Below are positions 15,424-22,611 of a stretch of 64,000 nucleotides of DNA, one piece after another. The translations under genes and the position numbers were made by a program. The DNA is from JANMES01 sp038329865 (GTDB lineage: Bacteria; Planctomycetota; Phycisphaerae; Tepidisphaerales; Tepidisphaeraceae): the NCBI GenBank assembly GCA_038329865.1, contig JBBQNK010000021.1:1-64000 (forward strand). Direction: 5' to 3'. The first letter of the stretch is position 1; every line of letters begins with the position of its first letter. The notes under the pieces were generated by a model. The model saw only the letters and a program-made list of their open reading frames with translations. It did no database searches and was not told the origin of the DNA.

Positions 15424-16416
15424 ATGACCCACGTTCCGTACATGAGTCCACCACCCGCGAGAGCGCGGGCCACGCCCGGGCTGCTCACCTTCGGGGTCAT
15501 CAGCATCATCATCGGCTCGCTGTGCGGATTACTGGCGCAGATGATGCCGCTTTCGATGGCGATGATGTCAGTGGTTCCAACAACCGCGGCGGCCCGTCGC
15601 CCGCAGATGCAGGTCGGAACGATGCTGAGCGCCATGGTGCTTTACGTCGTAATCTCGGCAGCGTTCATTTCAACAGGCATCGGCGCTTGCAAAGCGCGGC
15701 GTTGGGTACGCCCGGTGGTGCTGAGCATCGCGTGGCCGGGGCTGATCATGGGCCTGCTCACAATGCCTTTAATGATCCCTATCGTGATGTCGCCGCACGC
15801 GCCAACTCCCGGCGTGCCGCCGCAGATGATGACGGTGATTGCGGTCGTCTCGCTGGTCTTCATGGGGCTGATCTATATCGTGCTGCCGCTGACGTATATC
15901 CTGTTCTTCCAGCGGGCGAGCGTGAAGGAAACGCTCGAGCGGTGCGATCCCCATCCGCGATGGACCGATCGCTGCCCGATTCAAGTACTCGGCCTGTCGC
16001 TCTGGCTGTGCTTTATGGCCGCGGCGATGGTGATGATGATGCAGTTCATGTGCGTGCCGGCCTTCGGCTATTACATCACCGGCTGGCCGGCGATTGCGGT
16101 GACCGTCGCCGTGATGACGTTGCTCTTCTGGGCGGCGCTGCAATGCTACCGCCTGAGGCCGGCGGGTTGGTGGGCGGCGATGGGGTTCCTCATTGTGTGG
16201 CTTGGGTCGGCGATCCTTACATTCGGCCGAAATGGCATCATGGACTTCTACCGCCACGCAAATATGCCGCCCGAGCAGTTGGCGATTTTGGAAAAGCAGG
16301 CGTTCATGCACGGGTCGCGAACGATTCTCCTGATGATCTCGACCAACCTCGTGCTGGGAGGATACTTGCTGTACGTCCGCCGGTTTTTTAAATCGCACAA
16401 TGTCGCAACTGCGTAA
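15424..16416 (+). CDS. Multi-pass membrane protein, unknown function
   Basis: 330 residues with about eight hydrophobic segments: roughly residues 20-45, 65-90, 97-120, 137-165, 190-215, 220-240, 245-270 and 295-315. The loop near residue 175 is cytosolic-looking and charged (RASVKETLERCDPHPRW). Methionine is unusually frequent in the membrane segments. There is no recognisable transporter or enzyme motif. The AGGGGAAAGT before the ATG is a fair ribosome-binding site. A long hairpin follows the gene at 16428. Confidence 0.75.
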   Translation: MTHVPYMSPPPARARATPGLLTFGVISIIIGSLCGLLAQMMPLSMAMMSVVPTTAAARRPQMQVGTMLSAMVLYVVISAAFISTGIGACKARRWVRPVVLSIAWPGLIMGLLTMPLMIPIVMSPHAPTPGVPPQMMTVIAVVSLVFMGLIYIVLPLTYILFFQRASVKETLERCDPHPRWTDRCPIQVLGLSLWLCFMAAAMVMMMQFMCVPAFGYYITGWPAIAVTVAVMTLLFWAALQCYRLRPAGWWAAMGFLIVWLGSAILTFGRNGIMDFYRHANMPPEQLAILEKQAFMHGSRTILLMISTNLVLGGYLLYVRRFFKSHNVATA

Positions 16417-16427
16417 ATTCGTCTTGC

Positions 16428-16502
16428 GTTTTCCCGCGTAGGCGCAAGCGAGCGGCCTGCCGGATAGGGCAGGGTCACTCGCTTGCCCCTTCGCGGGAAA
16501 AC
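16428..16502. repeat. Long intergenic hairpin of nested inverted repeats
   Basis: Outer arms GTTTTCCCGCG (16428-16438) and CGCGGGAAAAC (16492-16502), inner arms GCAAGCGAG (16444-16452) and CTCGCTTGC (16478-16486), and a central CCTGCC/GGCAGG pair (16456-16473) fold into one long stem. It occupies the start of the 357-nt gap 16417-16774. It may act as a terminator for the membrane-protein gene or be a REP-like element. Confidence 0.75.
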
Positions 16503-16648
16503 AATCATCTTTTGAGACCTAAAGCTGAAGAAACGGACATTTTGCCGGCAAATCAGAAAAATCGAGCGATCGTGCGGCAACTTCCGATCGGCCGGCGAGT
16601 ATCATAATTGTCGGAATCCGCTGCGTTACGTCGAAAATCGAGTAGAAT

Positions 16649-16738
16649 CGGTCAACAAAGAACCGGTCGACAACGAATCGGTCGACAACGAATCGGTCGA
16701 CAACGAACCGGTCGACAACGAACCGGTCGACAACGAAC
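16649..16738. repeat. Six tandem 15-bp repeats upstream of the DUF4159 gene
   Basis: Six contiguous units of CGGTCGACAACGAAY (the first unit degenerate), each with a GTCGAC palindrome, end 36 nt before the start codon of the next gene. There are no spacers. Being a multiple of three, the array is open in several frames, but no frame has a convincing gene around it. Confidence 0.9.
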
Positions 16739-16774
16739 CAGTGAATCCGGAACTTCTTGCTACGCGAGGCCCCT

Positions 16775-18307
16775 ATGAATCGATCCTTGCGACGTTTGAT
16801 TGGCAGTGCGTTAATCTCCGCAGCCGTACTCGCCTCGCCGGCGATGGTGCGGGCCGGCGATGACTCGTTCGTCAACCCCAAGGCGAACATCCCGCCCAAG
16901 GCCGCCCCGCAACGCCGCAACGCCGGCGAAGGCATGCCGCCGCTGCCGCTACCCGCGACGCCGCTCCGTCGATCCGAAAAGAAGCGCGAACCCGCGCCGC
17001 CCGCGCTCGTCGGCAACATCACGTTCTCGCAGGCTTCGCTCAAACAGTCGGGGCTGAAGTGGGAAAATACCGTCATCGATATTGAGAAGTGGGTGGAGTT
17101 CACCAACCAGCAACTCGGGCAGCGCTACCGATTTGTCGGGACCGATTTCACCAAGTTCAGCTACGACCCGACGGAACTGCCGATCATCTACATGACCGGC
17201 TGGAAGCCGCTGCCGCAGTTTGATGACGCGACGATCGCCAACCTCCGCCAGTACCTGATGGACGGCGGCACATGGGTTGTCCACAGCAGTTGCGGCCGGC
17301 CGGAGTTCAACGCGAGCTTCCGTCGCGAGATCGCCCGCATTTTTCCTGACCGCCAGCTCGCGCCGATCCCGGCGGATCATCCGATCTACTCCGCCTACTA
17401 CAAGATCAGCGAGATGCGCGTCCGCAAGGACAAGGACCCGTGGAAAACCGTACCGACGGCGGCCGGCTTGCTCGAGACGATCAACATCGGCACGCGGGCG
17501 GCGGTGATTTTCTCGCCGATCGATCTTTCCTGCGGTTGGAATGCCGATTCAAATCCGATTATGGGCGGCGTGCTGTACGACCAGTCCGACGCGCTCAAGC
17601 TCGGCGGGAACATCGTCACGTATTGCCTCGCGGAATATCAGTACGGCAGATTCTTCGATCACCAGAAGGTGTACCACCAGGCGACCGAAGCCACGCGCGA
17701 TCAGCTCGTGATCGGCCAGATCGTTCACAACGGCGACTGGGACGCCACGCCGCACGGGTTGCCGAATCTGCTCAAGACGATCGACCAGAGCACGACGATG
17801 CACGTGCAGTTCAAACGCGTGCCGGTGGATCCGGAGAAGGCCGACATTTTCAGCTACCCGGTGCTGTACATGTCCGGCCAGCGCGATTTCACCTTCACCG
17901 CCGCGACGGTCAAGCGCCTCCGCGAATATCTGGACAACGGCGGGGCGCTGGTGGTCGATGACGTCATCGGCGCGAGCGAGTTCGATCGCGCTTTCCGCCG
18001 CGAGATCGCCAAGGTCTATCCCGACAAGCAGCTCAAGGCCCTGCCGGACAATCACCCGCTGTTCAAATACGTGAACGACGTATCCAAGGCGCACCTTTCC
18101 GCGATGGCCGCCAAGGAACTCGGCGGCGACGTGACGGTGCCGAACCTGCAGGTGATCGAAGTCGACGGCAGCCTGCCGGTGATCTACTCACCGCTGAGCA
18201 TGAGCGCCGGCTGGGAACAACTGCCGCGTGCGTTCAATAAAGGCTATGCCGACGACGACGCCCTCAAGCTCGGCGTGAACGTGTTCATGTATGAGACGGC
18301 TCACTAA
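16775..18307 (+). CDS. Exported protein with two DUF4159 domains
   Basis: 510 residues from ATG 16775, chosen because it begins a standard signal peptide (MNRSLRRLIG, hydrophobic to about residue 25, cleaved near VRAGDD). After a Pro-rich linker come two homologous halves, about residues 70-290 and 300-510. Each has a Trp-Asp-turn, the strand 'PxxYM(T/S)G', the glycine turn 'YL(M/D)DGG', 'FRREIA(R/K)(I/V)(F/Y)PD' and 'DHP/NHP' segments. DUF4159 is a Rossmann/glutamine-amidotransferase-like extracytoplasmic domain often encoded with MoxR ATPases, and here a MoxR gene lies 0.7 kb downstream. The molecular activity is unknown. Confidence 0.88.
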   Translation: MNRSLRRLIGSALISAAVLASPAMVRAGDDSFVNPKANIPPKAAPQRRNAGEGMPPLPLPATPLRRSEKKREPAPPALVGNITFSQASLKQSGLKWENTVIDIEKWVEFTNQQLGQRYRFVGTDFTKFSYDPTELPIIYMTGWKPLPQFDDATIANLRQYLMDGGTWVVHSSCGRPEFNASFRREIARIFPDRQLAPIPADHPIYSAYYKISEMRVRKDKDPWKTVPTAAGLLETINIGTRAAVIFSPIDLSCGWNADSNPIMGGVLYDQSDALKLGGNIVTYCLAEYQYGRFFDHQKVYHQATEATRDQLVIGQIVHNGDWDATPHGLPNLLKTIDQSTTMHVQFKRVPVDPEKADIFSYPVLYMSGQRDFTFTAATVKRLREYLDNGGALVVDDVIGASEFDRAFRREIAKVYPDKQLKALPDNHPLFKYVNDVSKAHLSAMAAKELGGDVTVPNLQVIEVDGSLPVIYSPLSMSAGWEQLPRAFNKGYADDDALKLGVNVFMYETAH

Positions 18308-18321
18308 CGAGAGCGAAAAAA

Positions 18322-18338
18322 GTTGACTAATAGTCAAC
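18322..18338. promoter_or_regulatory. 17-bp perfect palindrome, probable operator
   Basis: GTTGACTA-A-TAGTCAAC is perfectly symmetric. Its TTGACT (18323-18328) could serve as a -35 box with an AT-containing -10 near 18344-18351. It lies upstream of a small gene and an XRE regulator, the likely binder. Autoregulation is inference. Confidence 0.65.
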
Positions 18339-18413
18339 CGTTGCATAGGCTTGAGGGAGTGCTGCGTGGCTGAATTCTCTACAGCGATTTAAGTCTACCG
18401 CGTCGGAAGAGAG

Positions 18414-18617
18414 TTGTTGCAGGATACGCGGGACTATGCCGTTATACATGATCACCTGCGTTGGCTGCGCGAGGATTTGGAAGAGGCTTTGCTGGATCTG
18501 AAACTCGCGGTTATCGATTTAAGCTATGATCGAATGAACCGATACCTGGTGGAAGCCAGCAGCTTGATCGCAGCGATTCTGTTCTGGATGAACGATCACG
18601 AGCAACCGGGAGAATAG
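18414..18617 (+). CDS. Small acidic helical protein paired with an HTH regulator
   Basis: 67 residues from TTG 18414, with GGAAGAGAG directly upstream. A later start would lose most of the first helix. The sequence is acidic and predicted as two or three helices (LRWLREDLEEALLDLKLAVI, then EASSLIAAILFWMNDHE). It ends 2 nt before the start of the XRE gene, so the two are translated together, and a palindrome precedes them. The size and pairing resemble compact regulatory or toxin-antitoxin-like modules, but no toxin family is recognised. Confidence 0.6.
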   Translation: MLQDTRDYAVIHDHLRWLREDLEEALLDLKLAVIDLSYDRMNRYLVEASSLIAAILFWMNDHEQPGE

Positions 18618-18619
18618 TC

Positions 18620-18979
18620 ATGGCGCGAAAGGGTTCATTCTCAGCCATTTCTTCAAAATTGGTGCATTACCTAGCGGATCGCGGGATGTTGACGCAATCG
18701 CAGGTCGCGGATGTGCTGAACGTTGACAAGTCTTTCGTATCGCGCGTGGCCAGCCGGCAGCGCGAATTTTCGCCGACACAAATGCAGGAACTCGCGGACC
18801 ATTTGAAATTGCCGTTGGGCGTCCTGATGTTGGATTCAAATCGACCTGCGGCACCGGCCACAGGCGAACGGAAGAAGATTATGGACCTTTGCGAGCGACT
18901 GATTAAGCAATGTGACGCCGCAATTCTCGAAGTTCGAGAAGCCAAGGCCCACAAGATCGAAACACGACGGGCGAGTTAA
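18620..18979 (+). CDS. XRE-family HTH regulator with C-terminal helix
   Basis: 119 residues. An N-terminal Cro/CI-type HTH (LVHYLADRGMLTQSQVADVL, recognition helix NVDKSFVSRVASRQ, then MQELADHLKLPLGVLMLD) occupies about residues 10-75. The rest is a charged helix (KKIMDLCERLIKQCDAAILE) that may dimerise. It is co-transcribed with the 67-residue gene and is the likely binder of the palindrome at 18322. Thirty nt after its stop the MoxR gene begins, so it may affect that too. Confidence 0.82.
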   Translation: MARKGSFSAISSKLVHYLADRGMLTQSQVADVLNVDKSFVSRVASRQREFSPTQMQELADHLKLPLGVLMLDSNRPAAPATGERKKIMDLCERLIKQCDAAILEVREAKAHKIETRRAS

Positions 18980-19008
18980 TCTAATTCGAGAGCCGATAGG
19001 AGTTTTTC

Positions 19009-20052
19009 TTGTCCCAAACCACAACCCCACCCGCCGAGTACGAGCCGCAGTTCATTGAACGCTTCGGCGTCGTGCGGACGAAGCTCGTCAAAGAACTTCA
19101 CAAAGTCATCATCGGCCAGGACAAGGTGATCGAGTTGCTGCTGGCCGCGCTGTTCGCGCGCGGGCATTGCCTGATCGTCGGCGTGCCGGGGTTGGCCAAG
19201 ACGTTGATGATCTCCACGCTGGCCAAGGTGCTGAAGCTCAACTTCAACCGCATCCAGTTCACGCCTGACTTAATGCCGGCTGACATCACAGGGACCGACA
19301 TCCTCGAAGAGGATCAGGCGACCGGCAAGCGGAGCTTTCGGTTCGTCAAAGGCCCGGTCTTCAGCAACATCGTGCTGGCCGATGAAATCAACCGCACGCC
19401 GCCCAAGACGCAGGCGGCGCTCCTACAGGCGATGCAGGAGTACCACGTGACGGCCGGCGGGCGCACATTCGCACTCGATCTGCCGTTCATGGTGCTAGCC
19501 ACACAAAATCCGGTGGAACAGGAAGGCACGTACCCGCTGCCCGAGGCGCAGCTCGACCGGTTCATGTTCATGGTGAACATCGGCTACCCCAGCAAGAAGG
19601 AAGAACGCCAGATCGTCCGCGCGACGACGATGGACCTGGACAACACTCCGGAGCCGGTGCTGAGCGCCGCCGACATCATTCACATTCAGAAGGTGCTGCG
19701 CAAGCTGCCGGTGAGCGATCACGTGGTGGACTACGCCGTCAACCTCACACGGGCAACCCGGCCGAAAGAACCGGGCACGCCGGCGTTTATTAATGATCTT
19801 TTAACATGGGGCGCCGGCCCGCGCGCCGCCCAGTACCTGGTGCTGGGCGCGAAAGCGTCGGCTTTGCTCGACGGCAGGCTCAACGTGAGCTGCGAAGACA
19901 TTCGCCGCGTCGCTAAACCCGTGCTTCGCCATCGAATCTTCACCAACTTCAACGCCGATGCCGAAGGCGTCGGGCCGGATCAGGTCATCGAGCGACTTCT
20001 CGAGGCCGTCCCCGAAACCAGCGGCGGCGATTACGCCAAGGGCGACGAGTAA
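19009..20052 (+). CDS. MoxR-family AAA+ ATPase
   Basis: 347 residues from TTG 19009 (AGGAG eight nt upstream). Walker A is GVPGLAKT near residue 60, the MoxR-specific QFTPDLMPADITGTDIL follows, Walker B is LADEINR, and sensor 1 is LATQNPVEQEGTYPLPEAQL. The C-terminal helical lid completes the family length. MoxR ATPases act as chaperones that insert cofactors or remodel protein complexes, usually with DUF58 and VWA proteins encoded just downstream. Here no DUF58 or VWA gene follows, and the DUF4159 gene at 16775 is the only usual companion nearby. Confidence 0.93.
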   Translation: MSQTTTPPAEYEPQFIERFGVVRTKLVKELHKVIIGQDKVIELLLAALFARGHCLIVGVPGLAKTLMISTLAKVLKLNFNRIQFTPDLMPADITGTDILEEDQATGKRSFRFVKGPVFSNIVLADEINRTPPKTQAALLQAMQEYHVTAGGRTFALDLPFMVLATQNPVEQEGTYPLPEAQLDRFMFMVNIGYPSKKEERQIVRATTMDLDNTPEPVLSAADIIHIQKVLRKLPVSDHVVDYAVNLTRATRPKEPGTPAFINDLLTWGAGPRAAQYLVLGAKASALLDGRLNVSCEDIRRVAKPVLRHRIFTNFNADAEGVGPDQVIERLLEAVPETSGGDYAKGDE

Positions 20053-20246
20053 TTCGCAACGGCAGCGAACCCAACTGCGCAATCCTTGAGCAATCAACGT
20101 TCTTCCTGAGCGGAATTCGAGCGGCCGAAAGTGCGCATCGATCAACTCGCCGCGATTACTCATTCGTTCGCTCGCTCAAATCCACTCCGTCCACCACGCC
20201 TTACATATTATCGACCTATAATGCCGATAACGGTATGTCGGTTGCA

Positions 20247-20274
20247 TTGACAGACGTGCAAGGCGTGACATAAT
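20247..20274 (+). promoter_or_regulatory. Sigma-70-type promoter for the DUF2203 gene
   Basis: TTGACA (20247-20252), a 16-bp spacer and CATAAT (20269-20274) lie about 84 nt before the ATG. Just upstream TTATCG (20208-20213) and CGATAA (20225-20230) form an inverted repeat. The remainder of the 305-nt gap 20053-20357 shows nothing else I can name. Confidence 0.6.
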
Positions 20275-20357
20275 CCGGTTGGCGTTCCAACCGCCGCTGC
20301 CCGAACCGTTTTACACTGGTCGGATCCGTAAACCCGCCAGTCGGAAGGTGTTGCTGT

Positions 20358-20795
20358 ATGGCCGCTCCTCAATCGTTCGTGCCTCCCCGCGTGCGTCCTT
20401 CCCGACCGACCCGAACCTTTACCGTCGCCCAGGCCAATCGCGCGCTTCCGCTCGTCACGCGGATTGTGACCGACATCGTCCGCGTGAATGCGGATGCCAT
20501 GAAAATCCAGAGCGGCATGGAGCTGACGCGCGACTCGAAGATTCAAACGCAGCTGCAAAAAGAGCTGGCCTCCAAGGCCACCCGCATGACCGAGCTGATC
20601 GCCGAGCTGAACAGCGTCGGCGTTGAGCTCAAGGATCCCGCGATCGGCCTGATCGATTTCATTGGCCGCCACCAAGGCCACGACGTCTATCTTTGCTGGA
20701 AGCTCGGCGAAGAGTCGATCGCTTTCTGGCATGAACTCCAAGCCGGCGTGGCGGGGCGTAAACCGATCAGCCTGCTGGAAGAAACCGCCGAGTAG
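20358..20795 (+). CDS. DUF2203 family protein
   Basis: 145 residues. After a basic, proline-rich N-terminus the family pattern begins with RTFTVAQANRALPLV and a long helix to about residue 85. It then has 'ELKDPAIGLIDFIG', 'DVYLCWKLGEESIAFWHEL' and 'AGVAGRKPI', which are the conserved C-terminal DUF2203 features. The biochemical role of the family is not established. It has its own promoter and a very strong terminator, so it is a single-gene unit. Confidence 0.9.
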   Translation: MAAPQSFVPPRVRPSRPTRTFTVAQANRALPLVTRIVTDIVRVNADAMKIQSGMELTRDSKIQTQLQKELASKATRMTELIAELNSVGVELKDPAIGLIDFIGRHQGHDVYLCWKLGEESIAFWHELQAGVAGRKPISLLEETAE

Positions 20796-20821
20796 TTTCT
20801 ACAGTCATCAACCCATGAACC

Positions 20822-20855
20822 AACGGGCCGTCTGAAAAGACGGCCCGTTTTTTTT
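20822..20855 (+). terminator. Strong rho-independent terminator
   Basis: AACGGGCCGTCT (20822-20833) and AGACGGCCCGTT (20838-20849) form a perfect 12-bp stem with a GAAA loop, followed by T to 20855. It also faces the end of the leftward gene at 20889 and may serve both strands. Confidence 0.95.
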
Positions 20856-20888
20856 GCACGACGAGGCCGAGCCGCCAATCGGTGAATT

Positions 20889-21725
20889 CTATTTCGGCAA
20901 GAAAATCAGATAATTCCTGACCGGGCCGGTCTCAATCCGGTTGAAAGCCGACGGCGCTCCCTCGACCTGCAACGCCGCAGACGGCCCGCCGTCGAGATTC
21001 ACGGCCCGGTCGATCGCCGCAACCTGCCATAGCTTGGAAGCTTGTTTGAGAATCAGCGCCGCTTCGAAGAGCGAAGCGTCTGAGGTGTTGAGCACCAACA
21101 CGTCGCCGGCAGGTGTTATCGCGATGATCGACCGTTTGGCCCGCTGATTCGCCTTGCTCGTGACGCCGACGTTCCCACCCGGATCGATCACGAACGGCCC
21201 GGCCTGGATCGCATCGATCAGCCCGGCCGCGCCTTCGTGCGTTTCGCAAATCTGCAATTGTCCGGCGGAATCAAACCCGACGATGGCCGAGTACGGCGGC
21301 GCCGCGATTGCCGGGGAAATCTGCGTCCCCTTAAGCAAGTAAAGCCCGGCCGGCTGGAAGGTGAAATCGAAGTACCCGCCGTTCACGCCGACGACCGCAC
21401 CACTCAGGTTAACCGCGTCGGCTAGGCGCATGCGACGGTCGCCTGAATCGGGTTGATTGACCACCCGCCCGCGATACCCGCCGGCGGAGAGCACGACCGC
21501 CCGCACGTCGATGGAATGCCCGGCGATGTCGATCGACTGATCGAACCATCGAACGCTTGCCGGAGTTGCGCCGCTGGAATTCCGCGTCAGCGTGGGAGTC
21601 GGTTCGCGGAAAAACAGAGAGAGGCCGACCGCCAACAGGGCGATAGCGATCATAACGATCAAAATCAGGCGAGACTTGAGCAAGGCCGGCTCCGGAGGGA
21701 GATTCAACGCGACGACGTCGCCCAT
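20889..21725 (-). CDS. Membrane-anchored phosphodiester glycosidase family protein (NAGPA-like)
   Basis: 278 residues. An N-terminal membrane segment spans about residues 18-38 (SRLILIVMIAIALLAVGLSL). The NAGPA-like domain follows with its marks in order: GVNGGYFD (about 113), IQAGPFVI (about 170) and NLDGGPSAAL (about 246). Family members cleave phosphodiester-linked sugars and many act outside the cytoplasm. It overlaps the upstream PhyH gene by 22 nt, so the two are probably co-expressed. The substrate is unknown. Confidence 0.85.
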   Translation of the reverse strand: MGDVVALNLPPEPALLKSRLILIVMIAIALLAVGLSLFFREPTPTLTRNSSGATPASVRWFDQSIDIAGHSIDVRAVVLSAGGYRGRVVNQPDSGDRRMRLADAVNLSGAVVGVNGGYFDFTFQPAGLYLLKGTQISPAIAAPPYSAIVGFDSAGQLQICETHEGAAGLIDAIQAGPFVIDPGGNVGVTSKANQRAKRSIIAITPAGDVLVLNTSDASLFEAALILKQASKLWQVAAIDRAVNLDGGPSAALQVEGAPSAFNRIETGPVRNYLIFLPK

Positions 21726-22426
21726 TTCAAAGGTGGCGGAAGATCAGCGGCGGCGAATTCGAGATGCAGTACTCGCCGGTGACCTGGCGACAGCGCCTTG
21801 CGCGATGCGTGTAACGTAAGCGGCCGCATGATCACCGCCGCGCCGTCTTCGGCACTGCAGGCGACCGCGTCGCGATCGCAAGCCTGAACGTCTAAGCTTC
21901 GCACGTCGACCGTTCCCAGCCGGTGTGACCCGGGCACGACCAGCAGCGGCCCATTCTCGGCCCCACACGGATCGAGATGAATCCGCACCGCCACCATCGC
22001 TGCCAGCACTTCGTTCGGCGGTTGCACGTGCGGAATGCCGGCCTTCATCGACCACGGCCCGTAGCCAGGCGTGTCAATCCTCTCGGCCACCGCGATCGTC
22101 ACATCCTGATGCCACGCGACATCCCAGTTGGTTTCCGCGGTTTTATCGAACAGAATCGATCGCACGACGAACGCGCCGCTCCCGAGAAGCGGCTCGACTA
22201 AACCGCGGACCGCGACTGAACACGCGGCATCGCGAAACGCGGTGTGCCTTACCAGCGGATCGCGCAAACCCGCTCGCAATTTTTGCGTAGTGGAAAACAG
22301 CTCGTCGGCCGCCAACTGCAGTCGGCGAATCTCCGCCGTGCCCAGAAAGGGTGGAGTGATGCAATACCCGTCGCGGTGGAAGGCGGCGGAATCGATATGC
22401 GAGAAATCATGCTCGGCTAAGATCAA
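21704..22426 (-). CDS. PhyH-type Fe(II)/2-oxoglutarate dioxygenase
   Basis: About 240 residues. HQD in WDVAWHQDVT gives the iron-binding His-x-Asp, and the distal His is in RPLTLHASRKA. GHRRVLHLEF supplies the Arg that binds 2-oxoglutarate. The N-terminal FHRDGYCITPPFL is typical of the phytanoyl-CoA dioxygenase family. No early ATG exists. I chose TTG 22426 because it overlaps the stop of the small upstream frame by TTGA. TTG 22435 is an alternative. The substrate cannot be told from sequence. Confidence 0.82.
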   Translation of the reverse strand: MILAEHDFSHIDSAAFHRDGYCITPPFLGTAEIRRLQLAADELFSTTQKLRAGLRDPLVRHTAFRDAACSVAVRGLVEPLLGSGAFVVRSILFDKTAETNWDVAWHQDVTIAVAERIDTPGYGPWSMKAGIPHVQPPNEVLAAMVAVRIHLDPCGAENGPLLVVPGSHRLGTVDVRSLDVQACDRDAVACSAEDGAAVIMRPLTLHASRKALSPGHRRVLHLEFAAADLPPPLKWATSSR

Positions 22427-22557
22427 TCCAGCCAATCCTTGTCCTTCAGCCGCTGCGGCACGTATTCTTCCGTGACGTAGCTGATGTCTTTCGTGATCAG
22501 CGATTCCACTTCCATCTTGAATCCGTTGCTGACCATCTTGACGATTTCTTTCTGCAA
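22423..22557 (-). CDS. Small frame between topoisomerase B and PhyH genes
   Basis: About 44 residues from TTG 22557, protein-like in composition (EIVKMVSNGFKMEVESLITK, then a Tyr-Val-Thr-Glu-Glu turn, ending KDKDWLD). The frame stays open upstream to the stop of the topoisomerase subunit B gene (22612-22614) and is in the same frame as that gene, with no ATG or GTG before the TTG. It ends in a TTGA overlap with the PhyH start. It could be a real small gene, a readthrough extension or a remnant. No family is recognised. Confidence 0.45.
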   Translation of the reverse strand: MQKEIVKMVSNGFKMEVESLITKDISYVTEEYVPQRLKDKDWLD

Positions 22558-22611
22558 GCCGCGGTGGTCTTTGATGGTCGTCGTCCCGTCATCGACTGTA
22601 CGGCCCGCTCG

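Noticed and set aside
16649..16738. Possible CRISPR array
   Set aside because: The units are contiguous 15-mers with no spacers, and no cas gene is present.
16519..17106. Minus-strand frame encoding tandem VVDRF repeats
   Set aside because: It is antisense to the DUF4159 gene and the repeats come only from translating the 15-bp DNA repeat. The rest is low-complexity shadow sequence.
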